NCBI GenBank assembly: GCA_016219765.1
Contig: JACRKM010000109.1
Location: 1 to 13,557, forward strand
Direction: 5' to 3'
Source: Candidatus Woesearchaeota archaeon
Lineage (GTDB): Archaea > Nanobdellota > Nanobdellia > Woesearchaeales > UBA11576
Length of the DNA stretch: 13,557 bases
The position numbers and the translations under genes were made by a program. Below are positions 7,129-12,747 of the stretch, one piece after another. Position 1 is the stretch's first letter; every line of letters begins with the position of its first letter. The notes beneath the pieces were generated by a model that did no database searches, had not been told where the DNA came from, and was given only the letters and a program-made list of their open reading frames with translations.

Positions 7129-7138
7129 GTTTATAAAC
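7129..7138. promoter_or_regulatory. Palindromic TATA box GTTTATAAAC between divergent genes
   Basis: The box is centred 26-27 nt upstream of the ATG at 7160, so the membrane-protein mRNA is probably leaderless. Being self-complementary, it could also drive rlmH, with a start near 7107 and a ~40-nt leader. Confidence 0.65.
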
Positions 7139-7159
7139 GCTCTTTTCATTTATTATACG

Positions 7160-7816
7160 ATGGCAACTTTCGTTTTCAGCCCGCCCTGGTTCCAGGGGTT
7201 TGACGCTCTGTTCGAGTTCGTTTCTTTGATTATCGCATTTGTCATTTCCTATTATAGCTACCGCCTTTTTCGCATTACAGAACAGAAGAAATACCACATC
7301 ATGGCGTACGGATTTTTCTTTCTCTTTTTGGCGCTGTTCATTAAGATTACCACCAATCTGCAAATCTATTTTGAGATCGTATCATCTCTCACCGCATCAG
7401 TTCCTCTCACATTTTTCATCTATGCTGCAGGATACTTCTTGCACAGATTCCTTTTTTTGCTGGGACTCCTCTGCCTATTCAATATCGCAGTCGACATTCC
7501 GGACCGCAGAGCGAACATCATCATCGCTGTCCTGTTATTCGTGGCGACCTTCTTTAGCCACAGCGTCTTCCTTATTTTCCATTTCATTGCAGCGCTATTC
7601 CTGATAATAATCTTCTGGCACTTCATGCATAACTACCAGAAAAAGAAAACGCCCGCTTCAGAGATTGTTGCATTATCATTCTTTCTGCTGCTTTTAAGCC
7701 AATTCTTCTTTCTGTTCATACCGGTCACGAATGAACTCTACGTATTGGGGGAGGTCTCCCAGTTCTTCGGATTCTTGCTTTTGCTGCTTAATCACGTGGT
7801 GATCCTTAAAAAATGA
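7160..7816 (+). CDS. Seven-helix membrane protein, function unknown
   Basis: 218 residues, very hydrophobic and rich in Phe and Leu. About seven membrane segments are visible: ~17-37, 46-64, 82-111 (possibly with a break), 119-133, 135-156, 167-188 and 196-216. Short charged loops separate them (RITEQKK, VDIPDRR, HNYQKKKTP); by the positive-inside rule the basic loops point to the cytoplasm. No enzyme motif or conserved polar catalytic set is recognised. The stop overlaps the start of a winged-helix regulator by 4 nt (ATGA, 7813-7816), implying coupled translation. A multi-helix membrane protein paired with a small DNA-binding protein suggests a sensing or regulatory pair, with the membrane protein controlling the regulator. 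This is inference; I cannot name the family. Confidence 0.85.
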   Translation: MATFVFSPPWFQGFDALFEFVSLIIAFVISYYSYRLFRITEQKKYHIMAYGFFFLFLALFIKITTNLQIYFEIVSSLTASVPLTFFIYAAGYFLHRFLFLLGLLCLFNIAVDIPDRRANIIIAVLLFVATFFSHSVFLIFHFIAALFLIIIFWHFMHNYQKKKTPASEIVALSFFLLLLSQFFFLFIPVTNELYVLGEVSQFFGFLLLLLNHVVILKK

Positions 7817-8088
7817 ACGTGCGCAGATCCAAACTGGAGATCATTCACGACATGCTCCAGGCAATTCAGGACAAGAACGGCAAAATCAAGCCTACACATC
7901 TCTTGTACAAATCAAACCTGTCACATCAAAAGATGAGGCAATCGCTTGAAGAGCTCGTTGAAAAGCAAATGGTGCGTGAAGAGAAAAGCAAATATGGCGC
8001 GTATATTCTCATCACTGAACAAGGCTTGAAATTCCTGCAGGAATACCGCCGTATGAAAGAATTCACAGAATCATTCGGGCTGACATGA
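7813..8088 (+). CDS. Archaeal winged-helix DNA-binding protein
   Basis: 91 residues with the layout of small archaeal winged-helix regulators: helix 1 (LEIIHDMLQAIQD), helix 2 (PTHLLYKSN), recognition helix (SHQKMRQSLEELVEKQM), beta wing (VREEKSKYGAYILITEQG) and a C-terminal helix (LKFLQEYRRMKEFTESF) suited to dimerisation. This resembles the archaeal winged-helix families typified by PF14947, by pattern only. Its start codon overlaps the membrane-protein stop in ATGA, so the two are translationally coupled and likely act together. It ends 6 nt before the stop of the convergent kinase gene. The target operator is unknown; autoregulation at the palindromic GTTTATAAAC promoter is conceivable. 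Confidence 0.85.
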   Translation: MNVRRSKLEIIHDMLQAIQDKNGKIKPTHLLYKSNLSHQKMRQSLEELVEKQMVREEKSKYGAYILITEQGLKFLQEYRRMKEFTESFGLT

Positions 8089-8094
8089 TGCGCT

Positions 8095-9501
8095 TCAACG
8101 CGAAGAAGAAAGTGCCTCGTACACCTTCTCAAAGATGTAGCCCGTGTGCACGCGGTTCGTCAGATCAAGCTGTCCAACGTTGAGCTCGAGAACCGGTCCG
8201 TTGTGAAACCCGAACTTTCGCACATCTTCGGGATAAGAAGCATACCATCTTGCGAGCGATTGTATCTCACGTTTGCTCCAGCCGCCTTCCACTTCCATTT
8301 CGCGCCCGCGCTGCTGGATGCGCTTCCACGCAAGATCAGGAGAGCCCTGCAAGACAATCATTAAATCAGCAGGTGGCAGTGAGGCGGCAGCGGTTCTGAA
8401 AGCAATCGTCAACAAATCAAGCTGGCTTGCGGTAAGGTAATTGTCTTCCTTAAACTGATGGCAGAATACAAGAAGATCTTCTGGAAGCGAACGATCTTTT
8501 ACATAGCTCGCATCGCCCTGTTTTCCTAGTCGACGCTGTGCTGACCGCATCTCCAAGAAATGCAACTGCAGATCAAAACAGTGCTGCGCCTTGTCTGCCA
8601 AAAACTTCTCAAGCAGCGGATTCTCCTCAGGATTCTCATAGATTCCGTTGATGCGCAGGCTTCGCTGCATGACCGCGGCAAGCGTCGACTTTCCAAGACC
8701 CACATTGCCCGCGATTGTGATGAGACTCGGGTGCTGCTTGAGATAATCTTCCAGCCGGCGCTCTGCATCGATTGCGCGAAGCGTCGCGGCAGTCTCTGGC
8801 AGAAGCACCCACTCACTGATGCCGGGGGTCGTGACGCGAAGATCAATCCCCTTGACTTCCTCTGCGATTGCCCACACCGTTCTCTCCAAGAACTCCTCCA
8901 AAGAACGTTCATCATTTCCGTCGATCGTAAGAACAGGGCACGGCAGATGGCGCGAAACAAATTCTTCATACAATGTATTGAGTGTTGCCAAATACGCTGG
9001 TGGAATGCTCTTTTCGCTTTCCCTTCCACGCGTCTCTATCCTTTTGAGAAGCGTGGCTACATCTGCACGAAGATATACGACCAGGTCGGGACATCGCGTT
9101 TTTTCCGTCATCAAACGATAATTGCGTTCGTATGCAAGAAACTCCGCAGCACTCATGTTTCCCAAGACCCGCTGCGCCTGCCCAAAAATGTAGTAGTCTT
9201 CAGCAAGAACCCGATCTTCCAGAATGATGCCGATGCACTCGTTGATTTTTTTTTCGCGCGCAAGCCGGCCATTGAAAAACTCGATCTGCGCCATGAACGC
9301 ATTCTTCACAGGATCTTTATAGAATTCGTCAAACACGCGCGGATTGAATTCTTCGGGAAAGACATGAACTTTTTCCTTGCCGCGAGCATCAGGAAAACAA
9401 TTCAGGAGAACTTTATCCAACGGCGGCTTTGTTGCCGCTTCGATCAGCGTAGATTTGCCCACGCCAATGTTTCCAACAATGCCGATGCGAAGATTCTCCA
9501 A
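8095..9501 (-). CDS. Tandem deoxynucleoside kinase (two fused dNK domains)
   Basis: 468 residues, about twice the normal 200-230. dNK enzymes phosphorylate deoxynucleosides from ATP for salvage. Domain 1: P-loop GNIGVGKST (10-18), substrate Glu in FPEEFNP (~48-54), DR motif EDRVLAEDYYIFG (95-107), LID arginines RIETRGRESEK (154-164). Domain 2: P-loop GNVGLGKST (265-273), PEENPLLEKF (291-300), KDRSLPEDLLVF (335-346), LID RIQQRGREME (394-403). Both halves therefore look catalytically complete. Known paired dNKs in some lactobacilli and relatives are separate subunits with different specificities (dAdo/dGuo and dAdo/dCyd); the fusion could be a covalent version. Substrate is not deducible. The start is ATG 9501; the promoter candidate is 9589-9596. 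Confidence 0.92.
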   Translation of the reverse strand: MENLRIGIVGNIGVGKSTLIEAATKPPLDKVLLNCFPDARGKEKVHVFPEEFNPRVFDEFYKDPVKNAFMAQIEFFNGRLAREKKINECIGIILEDRVLAEDYYIFGQAQRVLGNMSAAEFLAYERNYRLMTEKTRCPDLVVYLRADVATLLKRIETRGRESEKSIPPAYLATLNTLYEEFVSRHLPCPVLTIDGNDERSLEEFLERTVWAIAEEVKGIDLRVTTPGISEWVLLPETAATLRAIDAERRLEDYLKQHPSLITIAGNVGLGKSTLAAVMQRSLRINGIYENPEENPLLEKFLADKAQHCFDLQLHFLEMRSAQRRLGKQGDASYVKDRSLPEDLLVFCHQFKEDNYLTASQLDLLTIAFRTAAASLPPADLMIVLQGSPDLAWKRIQQRGREMEVEGGWSKREIQSLARWYASYPEDVRKFGFHNGPVLELNVGQLDLTNRVHTGYIFEKVYEALSSSR

Positions 9502-9510
9502 ACTGCTGCC

Positions 9511-9546
9511 TCTTTTCTGGCTTCTTTTCCAGACTCTTTTCTGTGA
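9511..9546. repeat. Three 12-bp units sharing TCTTTTC, upstream of the kinase start
   Basis: Units begin at 9511, 9523 and 9535, each opening TCTTTTC with variable last five bases. On the coding (minus) strand they form purine-rich GAAAAGA repeats in the kinase mRNA leader. Confidence 0.75.
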
Positions 9547-9588
9547 GCCACCCGCCAGTGTTTTTAGATGCGAATCATGAAGTTATTC

Positions 9589-9596
9589 TTATATTT
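9589..9596 (-). promoter_or_regulatory. TATA box for the kinase fusion gene
   Basis: The minus strand reads AAATATAA. Transcription near 9567 would give a ~65-nt leader containing the three 12-bp units. Confidence 0.45.
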
Positions 9597-9615
9597 TTCT
9601 TTGTTGTATTAAGAA

Positions 9616-9681
9616 AGTCAAAAGCTCGCGACCACCACCGGACAAAAATAGTATTCATGTATACAAAGCGAGCTTTTGACT
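9616..9681. repeat. 14-bp perfect inverted repeat with 38-nt spacer, between divergent promoters
   Basis: AGTCAAAAGCTCGC (9616-9629) pairs exactly with 9668-9681. It starts about 20 bp upstream of the kinase TATA box, similar to the three insertion elements, but I find no flanking direct repeat. It may be a degraded element or an operator-like cruciform. Confidence 0.7.
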
Positions 9682-9690
9682 CAGGAATGA

Positions 9691-9711
9691 CCACTGGTCG
9701 AAGACCAGTGG
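9691..9711. repeat. 9-bp perfect hairpin with GAA triloop
   Basis: CCACTGGTC (9691-9699), loop GAA, GACCAGTGG (9703-9711). AATGAC occurs on both sides (9686-9691 and 9714-9719). It is the same stem size and triloop style as the hairpins in the element at 12271-12778. It is not followed by a T-run, so it is not an obvious terminator. The rest of 9712-9800 shows nothing I can name. Confidence 0.75.
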
Positions 9712-9800
9712 AAAATGACTGGATTTTATAATGCCTGCGAGTTTTCACCACATAATGCTCATAAATATAATCCCAGTATTCAAATACTCAAATGCGAAAA

Positions 9801-9808
9801 TTATTTAA
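9801..9808 (+). promoter_or_regulatory. TATA box for the 9859 gene (and probably the kinase downstream)
   Basis: TTATTTAA; a start near 9831 leaves a ~28-nt leader with the purine-rich GAAAAAGG before the ATG at 9859. Confidence 0.55.
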
Positions 9809-9858
9809 GCAAGTACACCAAGGCATCTGCACAAAATTAGCATAGAAAAAGGCCGGTT

Positions 9859-10263
9859 ATGCAACTTTCTACCACCATCCAGAATATGACGCTTCAAGAG
9901 GTCGTCCTTGCAGTGCTTCTTCAGAAGACCGGTACAGCGTACTTCAACAAAGATGCTCTCGCGCGCGGATTCAAGCACGTCTCGAGCAATCATCGGCCAC
10001 TCCAGGGATTATTTGCGACACAGCCCGATCCGGTCTCAAGGAAACCGTCGATTGCGCTTAATCGCATTCTTCAATTCCTTGACCGCTGCCAGGTGCTCAA
10101 GGACGCTGGCGACAATGAGCATATGTTCATGACAAAGCATGGACGCGCGTATGCTGAATCAGAACTCAAAGAAAATCATGGCGCAGATGTGCTCAATCAA
10201 GTCAAGCCGCTTTCCGATCAAGTGTGGGCATTTGTGGACTCGTATACGAGAATGATGAATTAA
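9859..10263 (+). CDS. Hypothetical protein, 134 residues, possibly DNA-binding
   Basis: ATG 9859, stop TAA 10261-10263. The family is not recognised. The N-terminal half, with a helix (LQEVVLAVLLQKTG) followed by FNKDALARGFKHVSSNHRPLQGLFATQ, and a middle SIALNRILQFLDRCQVLKDAGDNEHMFMTKHGRAYAES, are reminiscent of a winged-helix layout: helices, then a turn-rich strand pair ending MFMTKHGRAYAE, where many archaeal regulators have LTxxGxxY. No membrane segment or signal is seen. It lies directly before the homoserine-kinase-type gene, separated by a 13-bp tandem duplication, and is likely co-transcribed with it. A regulatory role is a guess. Confidence 0.7.
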   Translation: MQLSTTIQNMTLQEVVLAVLLQKTGTAYFNKDALARGFKHVSSNHRPLQGLFATQPDPVSRKPSIALNRILQFLDRCQVLKDAGDNEHMFMTKHGRAYAESELKENHGADVLNQVKPLSDQVWAFVDSYTRMMN

Positions 10264-10286
10264 GCATTGATATTAAGCATTGATAT
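10261..10286. repeat. Exact 13-bp tandem duplication overlapping a stop codon
   Basis: TAAGCATTGATAT at 10261-10273 and 10274-10286. The first TAA is the stop of the 9859 gene; the second copy ends 1 nt before the ATG at 10288. The duplication therefore makes up the whole gap between the two genes. Confidence 0.95.
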
Positions 10287-10287
10287 A

Positions 10288-11277
10288 ATGGATCAAGTAA
10301 AACTTTTTGTTCCATCGTCTTCTGCAAATATAGGATTGGGTTATGATATCTGGTCTCTTGCACTTGGGAAGCCGCAGCTTCAAGTAACTTATACGAGGCT
10401 GCCTGGCAAAAGCAGAATCGAATTAGAAACAGAAAGCCCCTTCCAAGCGCCTCAAAATAGGAGTCTTGGATATGCAGGAAAGCAAGCATTAGAGCAATTT
10501 CTCAAAGAATACAAAATAAATGATGGCGCACATTTGCACTATAAAGATGATGGTTATCCGATCGGGGGTTTAGGCCGTTCAGGTGCAGAGGCTGTTGGAG
10601 CAATCATGGCTGCAGCAGTTATTTATGGAATAAGATTAAACAGGAATGAAGTCATCATTGCAAGTGCAAGAGGCGAACCAGGCCAACACAAGGACAATGT
10701 GGCTGCATCAACCAATGGAAGGCTCAACATTATAGTGCCTTATGCACCGTACACAGGCAAGCCATTAGTTGATTTTTATGATGTTCCAGAAGATCTGGGG
10801 TTGGCCATCGGTTTTTCTTCTTACCAAAAAACAGGAGGTACTCGGGCAGGCAGAGAGATTCTTAGGAGCTCCGTAGCTGTAAAAGATTTTGTAAAACAAA
10901 TGGGCATGATATCAGCAGCCACTGCAGCGATCGTCACGAACAATACAGACAGATTTCTTGAATTGGCGTGGGGCGACATATTCCATCAGCCTCGCAGAGC
11001 TCGTGCAGGGTTTTATGGAAATTTTGATGACCGCGATTTTATTGAATTGCAAAGAAGACTTTATGTGGAATTCCGTGTGGCGTGGAATGTCTCGGGCGCA
11101 GGGCCGAACATGCAAGCCAAGTACAGCAGAAAACAATATCCACGCGGTATCTCAGAAGTAATAGCGCCCACAGTCACTCCCTGGTTTGAATCTAAAGGTA
11201 TCAAAATAAAACTAGAAGAAACGCTGGTTGCAAAAGAAGGCGCATATGATTATGCTCAACGGCAGTACAACTATTGA
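10288..11277 (+). CDS. thrB: Homoserine-kinase-type GHMP kinase
   Basis: 329 residues from ATG 10288; an upstream in-frame TTG (10267) falls in the 13-bp duplication and is less likely. Homoserine kinase phosphorylates homoserine with ATP on the path to threonine. GHMP motifs: motif 1 PSSSANIGLGYD (9-20), close to the ThrB form; motif 2, the phosphate-binding loop, PIGGLGRSGAEA (91-102); GEPGQHKDNVA, equivalent to the ThrB GHPDNV segment; and motif 3 NVSGAGPNMQA near 272-282. In motif 2, Arg97 occupies the first Ser of the usual GLGSS, with the second Ser kept. Codons look more AT-rich (many AAA, GAA, AGA/AGG, ATA) than in the neighbouring genes, suggesting a different origin. Other threonine genes are not present. 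Another small-molecule GHMP kinase remains possible. Confidence 0.8.
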   Translation: MDQVKLFVPSSSANIGLGYDIWSLALGKPQLQVTYTRLPGKSRIELETESPFQAPQNRSLGYAGKQALEQFLKEYKINDGAHLHYKDDGYPIGGLGRSGAEAVGAIMAAAVIYGIRLNRNEVIIASARGEPGQHKDNVAASTNGRLNIIVPYAPYTGKPLVDFYDVPEDLGLAIGFSSYQKTGGTRAGREILRSSVAVKDFVKQMGMISAATAAIVTNNTDRFLELAWGDIFHQPRRARAGFYGNFDDRDFIELQRRLYVEFRVAWNVSGAGPNMQAKYSRKQYPRGISEVIAPTVTPWFESKGIKIKLEETLVAKEGAYDYAQRQYNY

Positions 11278-11288
11278 AAAGTTTCATG

Positions 11289-11444
11289 GTATTTGTTTAG
11301 CCCGTCCCTCTTACAGCGCCGCCACCGACCTGCGAGCTGGCGAGGAATGGATACGATTCCACAGCTCTTGGAAAACATAGTCCGCTTTCACATACATAGC
11401 GAGCGTCGTGGCGGCGCTGTAGAAATCAGGAGCTAAACAAATAC
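11289..11444. mobile_element. 156-bp palindromic insertion element with perfect TIRs and 8-bp target duplication
   Basis: Terminal inverted repeats GTATTTGTTTAGC (11289-11301) and its complement (11432-11444), 13/13, are bounded on both sides by GTTTCATG (11281-11288 and 11445-11452), an exact 8-bp direct repeat. Nested inside: TACAGCGCCGCCAC (11312-11325) with 11408-11421, 14/14; GAGCTG (11334-11339) with CAGCTC (11362-11367); and GGAAT (11344-11348) with ATTCC (11356-11360). There is no ORF. The left edge is 11 nt after the thrB stop and the right edge is 14 bp from the tRNA-Pro TATA box. This is the cleanest of the three elements. Confidence 0.88.
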
Positions 11445-11458
11445 GTTTCATGCAAGGC

Positions 11459-11466
11459 TTTTTAAA
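11459..11466 (+). promoter_or_regulatory. TATA box of tRNA-Pro
   Basis: TTTTTAAA, about 40 bp before the tRNA; a start near 11490 would give a short 5' leader. It lies 6 bp from the target duplication of the 156-bp element. Confidence 0.6.
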
Positions 11467-11502
11467 GAGATTCGGTTTCTAGAATAGAAAAGGGGACAGT
11501 TC

Positions 11503-11576
11503 GGGGCTGTAGTGTAACTTGGCTATCACTGGCGCTTGGGGTGCGTCCGATCGGGGTTCAAATCCTCGCAGCCCCA
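11503..11576 (+). tRNA. tRNA-Pro (anticodon GGG)
   Basis: 74 nt, full cloverleaf: acceptor GGGGCTG (11503-11509) with CAGCCCC (11569-11575), 7/7; D arm 11512-11529 with GG at 11521-11522; anticodon stem GGCGC/GCGTC with loop TTGGGGT (11536-11542), anticodon GGG at 11538-11540; 4-nt variable loop; T arm CGGGG/CCTCG with loop TTCAAAT. Discriminator base A at 11576. CCA is not encoded and no intron is present. It reads CCC and CCU codons. The D stem is only three Watson-Crick pairs plus a T-T mismatch. Confidence 0.95.
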
Positions 11577-11578
11577 GT

Positions 11579-11589
11579 CATTCTTTTTT
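11579..11589 (+). terminator. T-run after tRNA-Pro
   Basis: Six consecutive T residues (11584-11589) starting 8 nt after the tRNA, of the type that ends archaeal transcripts without a hairpin. Confidence 0.5.
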
Positions 11590-11612
11590 CATCATTCTTC
11601 TCATCATTCATT
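11589..11612. repeat. 12-bp imperfect tandem duplication
   Basis: TCATCATTCTTC (11589-11600) and TCATCATTCATT (11601-11612), 10/12. The second copy contains the stop of the convergent gene at 11608-12225. Confidence 0.65.
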
Positions 11613-12225
11613 TCTTTTTCCACTCCAGAATATTGCCTGCCTTTCTTTCAATCGGCTCCGCACGGCGCAGCGATGCAATCTGAGAACGCGACAGAATAGG
11701 TGTGTGCGGAACTTCTATCAAATGATCTACAATGTACCATAGGTCCTCGTCAGCAGTCATCCATCCTTGCTTGTCGAAACGTGATAGGTCGACTGGCAGC
11801 GAGTACGACCGCAACGTCTTCTTGCCATTGTGATTCATGAAGTATTCGTGGAAGTATGACACCACCAACTCACGAATCGTTTTGTAGATAGGCTCACGGT
11901 ACCTTAATACTGCGTGGTTGCTTTTCGAGATCGCTCCCCAGCATCCTTGGCGCCTGAAGACCGCGATCACATGGTCGTCGTCATCGTCAGTCGCCGTGAG
12001 ATCGACCACGAACGGCCGGTCGCCGTGGAAGCGCAAGGCGGTCGCAGCAAACATCGCTCCTTCCATGCAGTGTGCCTTTCTATCGTGCAGGACTCTGCGG
12101 GGAGAAAGAACTGTTTCTCCATCATGCTCGAAGTTGATTGGAATACTATTAAGAAAATCCTGAATCTTTGCAGGCGTGCGAAGACTCCGGAACACCGCAT
12201 CCTCTTCTTTTGTGAAACCGAACAT
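11608..12225 (-). CDS. Transglutaminase-fold-like protein of unknown role
   Basis: 205 residues from ATG 12225. The frame is open further upstream to 12309, but that extension crosses the TATA box and enters the insertion element, and the box at 12249-12256 is centred ~26 nt before ATG 12225, as for a leaderless mRNA. The segment SPRRVLHDRKAHCMEGAMFA places a Cys (residue 53) at the start of a helix, followed by DLTATDDDDDHVIAVF with His85 and then WGAISKSNHAVLRY. This order resembles the Cys-His-Asp/Asn arrangement of transglutaminase-like (papain-fold) proteins. The rest (YREPIYKTIRELVVSYFHEYF..., SLPVDLSRF...) is distinctive but its function is unknown to me. No signal peptide or membrane helix. 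Convergent with tRNA-Pro. Catalytic activity is not established from sequence. Confidence 0.78.
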   Translation of the reverse strand: MFGFTKEEDAVFRSLRTPAKIQDFLNSIPINFEHDGETVLSPRRVLHDRKAHCMEGAMFAATALRFHGDRPFVVDLTATDDDDDHVIAVFRRQGCWGAISKSNHAVLRYREPIYKTIRELVVSYFHEYFMNHNGKKTLRSYSLPVDLSRFDKQGWMTADEDLWYIVDHLIEVPHTPILSRSQIASLRRAEPIERKAGNILEWKKK

Positions 12226-12248
12226 ATAAGGAACGTGAGCGAAGAAAA

Positions 12249-12256
12249 TATATAAA
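12249..12256 (-). promoter_or_regulatory. TATA box of the transglutaminase-like gene
   Basis: The minus strand reads TTTATATA, centred 26-27 nt before ATG 12225. It lies 6 bp from the direct repeat at the edge of the large element. Confidence 0.65.
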
Positions 12257-12345
12257 CATTCTGTAGAATGTGGCTCTGTAGAAAATATCACCGGCACGCT
12301 CACCACCACCGCCTTTCAGCGAGAGATAGAAACAAACACAAACAC

Positions 12346-12581
12346 GCCGACAAGTTGGACGCCCCCAGCGGCCATCGATCCGCTGGCACTCGAACTCCAG
12401 TCCGATTTCAGCTGCGCTCCAATCGGACGACGAAAGTGATGAGACTTGTTATGATTCGACGGGCTTCATGCCCGTCTTGAGATGGGTTGCATCCAGATAG
12501 TCTGGATGTTCCGAAAATCTTTGATTTTCGATAATAAGGGAGGCACTCCCTTATGGGGAAGGCACATCGGGGAACGTCGGT
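12346..12581. repeat. Core stem-loop, copy 3, split by a 200-nt insertion
   Basis: 12346-12365 matches the left half of the 13514 core (17/20, through GGACGCCCC) and 12566-12581 matches its right half (ATCGGGGAA..., 13/16). GCCGAC/GTCGGT can still pair. The halves that adjoin in the other copies are here separated by 12366-12565. Confidence 0.7.
12365..12554. repeat. Array of six perfect hairpins
   Basis: CCAGCGG 12365-12371/12380-12386; GTCCGATT 12400-12407/12421-12428; GACGGGC 12458-12464/12470-12476; CATCCAGA 12490-12497/12501-12508 (loop TAG); CGAAAATC 12512-12519/12523-12530 (loop TTT); ATAAGGGAG 12534-12542/12546-12554 (loop GCA). The stem sequences are all different, so this is not a repeat array in the CRISPR sense. 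Confidence 0.85.
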
Positions 12582-12629
12582 CCTCACGCAACACATACTC
12601 ATCACGAGCCTGGCGTGGTGGTGAGCGAG

Positions 12630-12747
12630 CGCAAGGAAAAACATAATGGCGTATACACGATATCTTGATCTTGCCGCAGTGGGCGCGCCGCAGGCGTGCC
12701 CGCTCTTGAGATGATAAGAGCTATGCTCTTATGCGTCGAGCCTTGCG
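12630..12747. repeat. Second branch of the large element with two triloop hairpins
   Basis: Closed by CGCAAGG/CCTTGCG. Contains a 9-bp hairpin GGGCGCGCC (12681-12689), loop GCA, GGCGTGCCC (12693-12701) with one G-T pair, and an 8-bp hairpin ATAAGAGC (12714-12721), loop TAT, GCTCTTAT (12725-12732). Confidence 0.8.

Noticed and set aside
7067-7363. N-terminal extension of RlmH
   Set aside because: Charged low-complexity residues absent from the family; would cross the divergent promoter and overlap the membrane-protein gene.
8560-9546. Long plus-strand open frame (328 codons) opposite the kinase fusion
   Set aside because: It lies antisense to two clearly conserved kinase domains, has no recognisable motif and is rich in Arg, Cys and Phe as expected from a shadow frame.
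12226-12309. N-terminal extension of the transglutaminase-like protein
   Set aside because: Would require translation through the TATA box and the end of the insertion element; ATG 12225 has correctly spaced promoter support.
12408-12644. Minus-strand ORF of 78 codons inside the large element
   Set aside because: Its translation is dictated by successive hairpins; no ribosome-binding site or family resemblance.
12365-12732. CRISPR array or integron attC array
   Set aside because: The hairpins have different sequences and irregular spacing, with no direct repeats, leader, cas genes or integrase.
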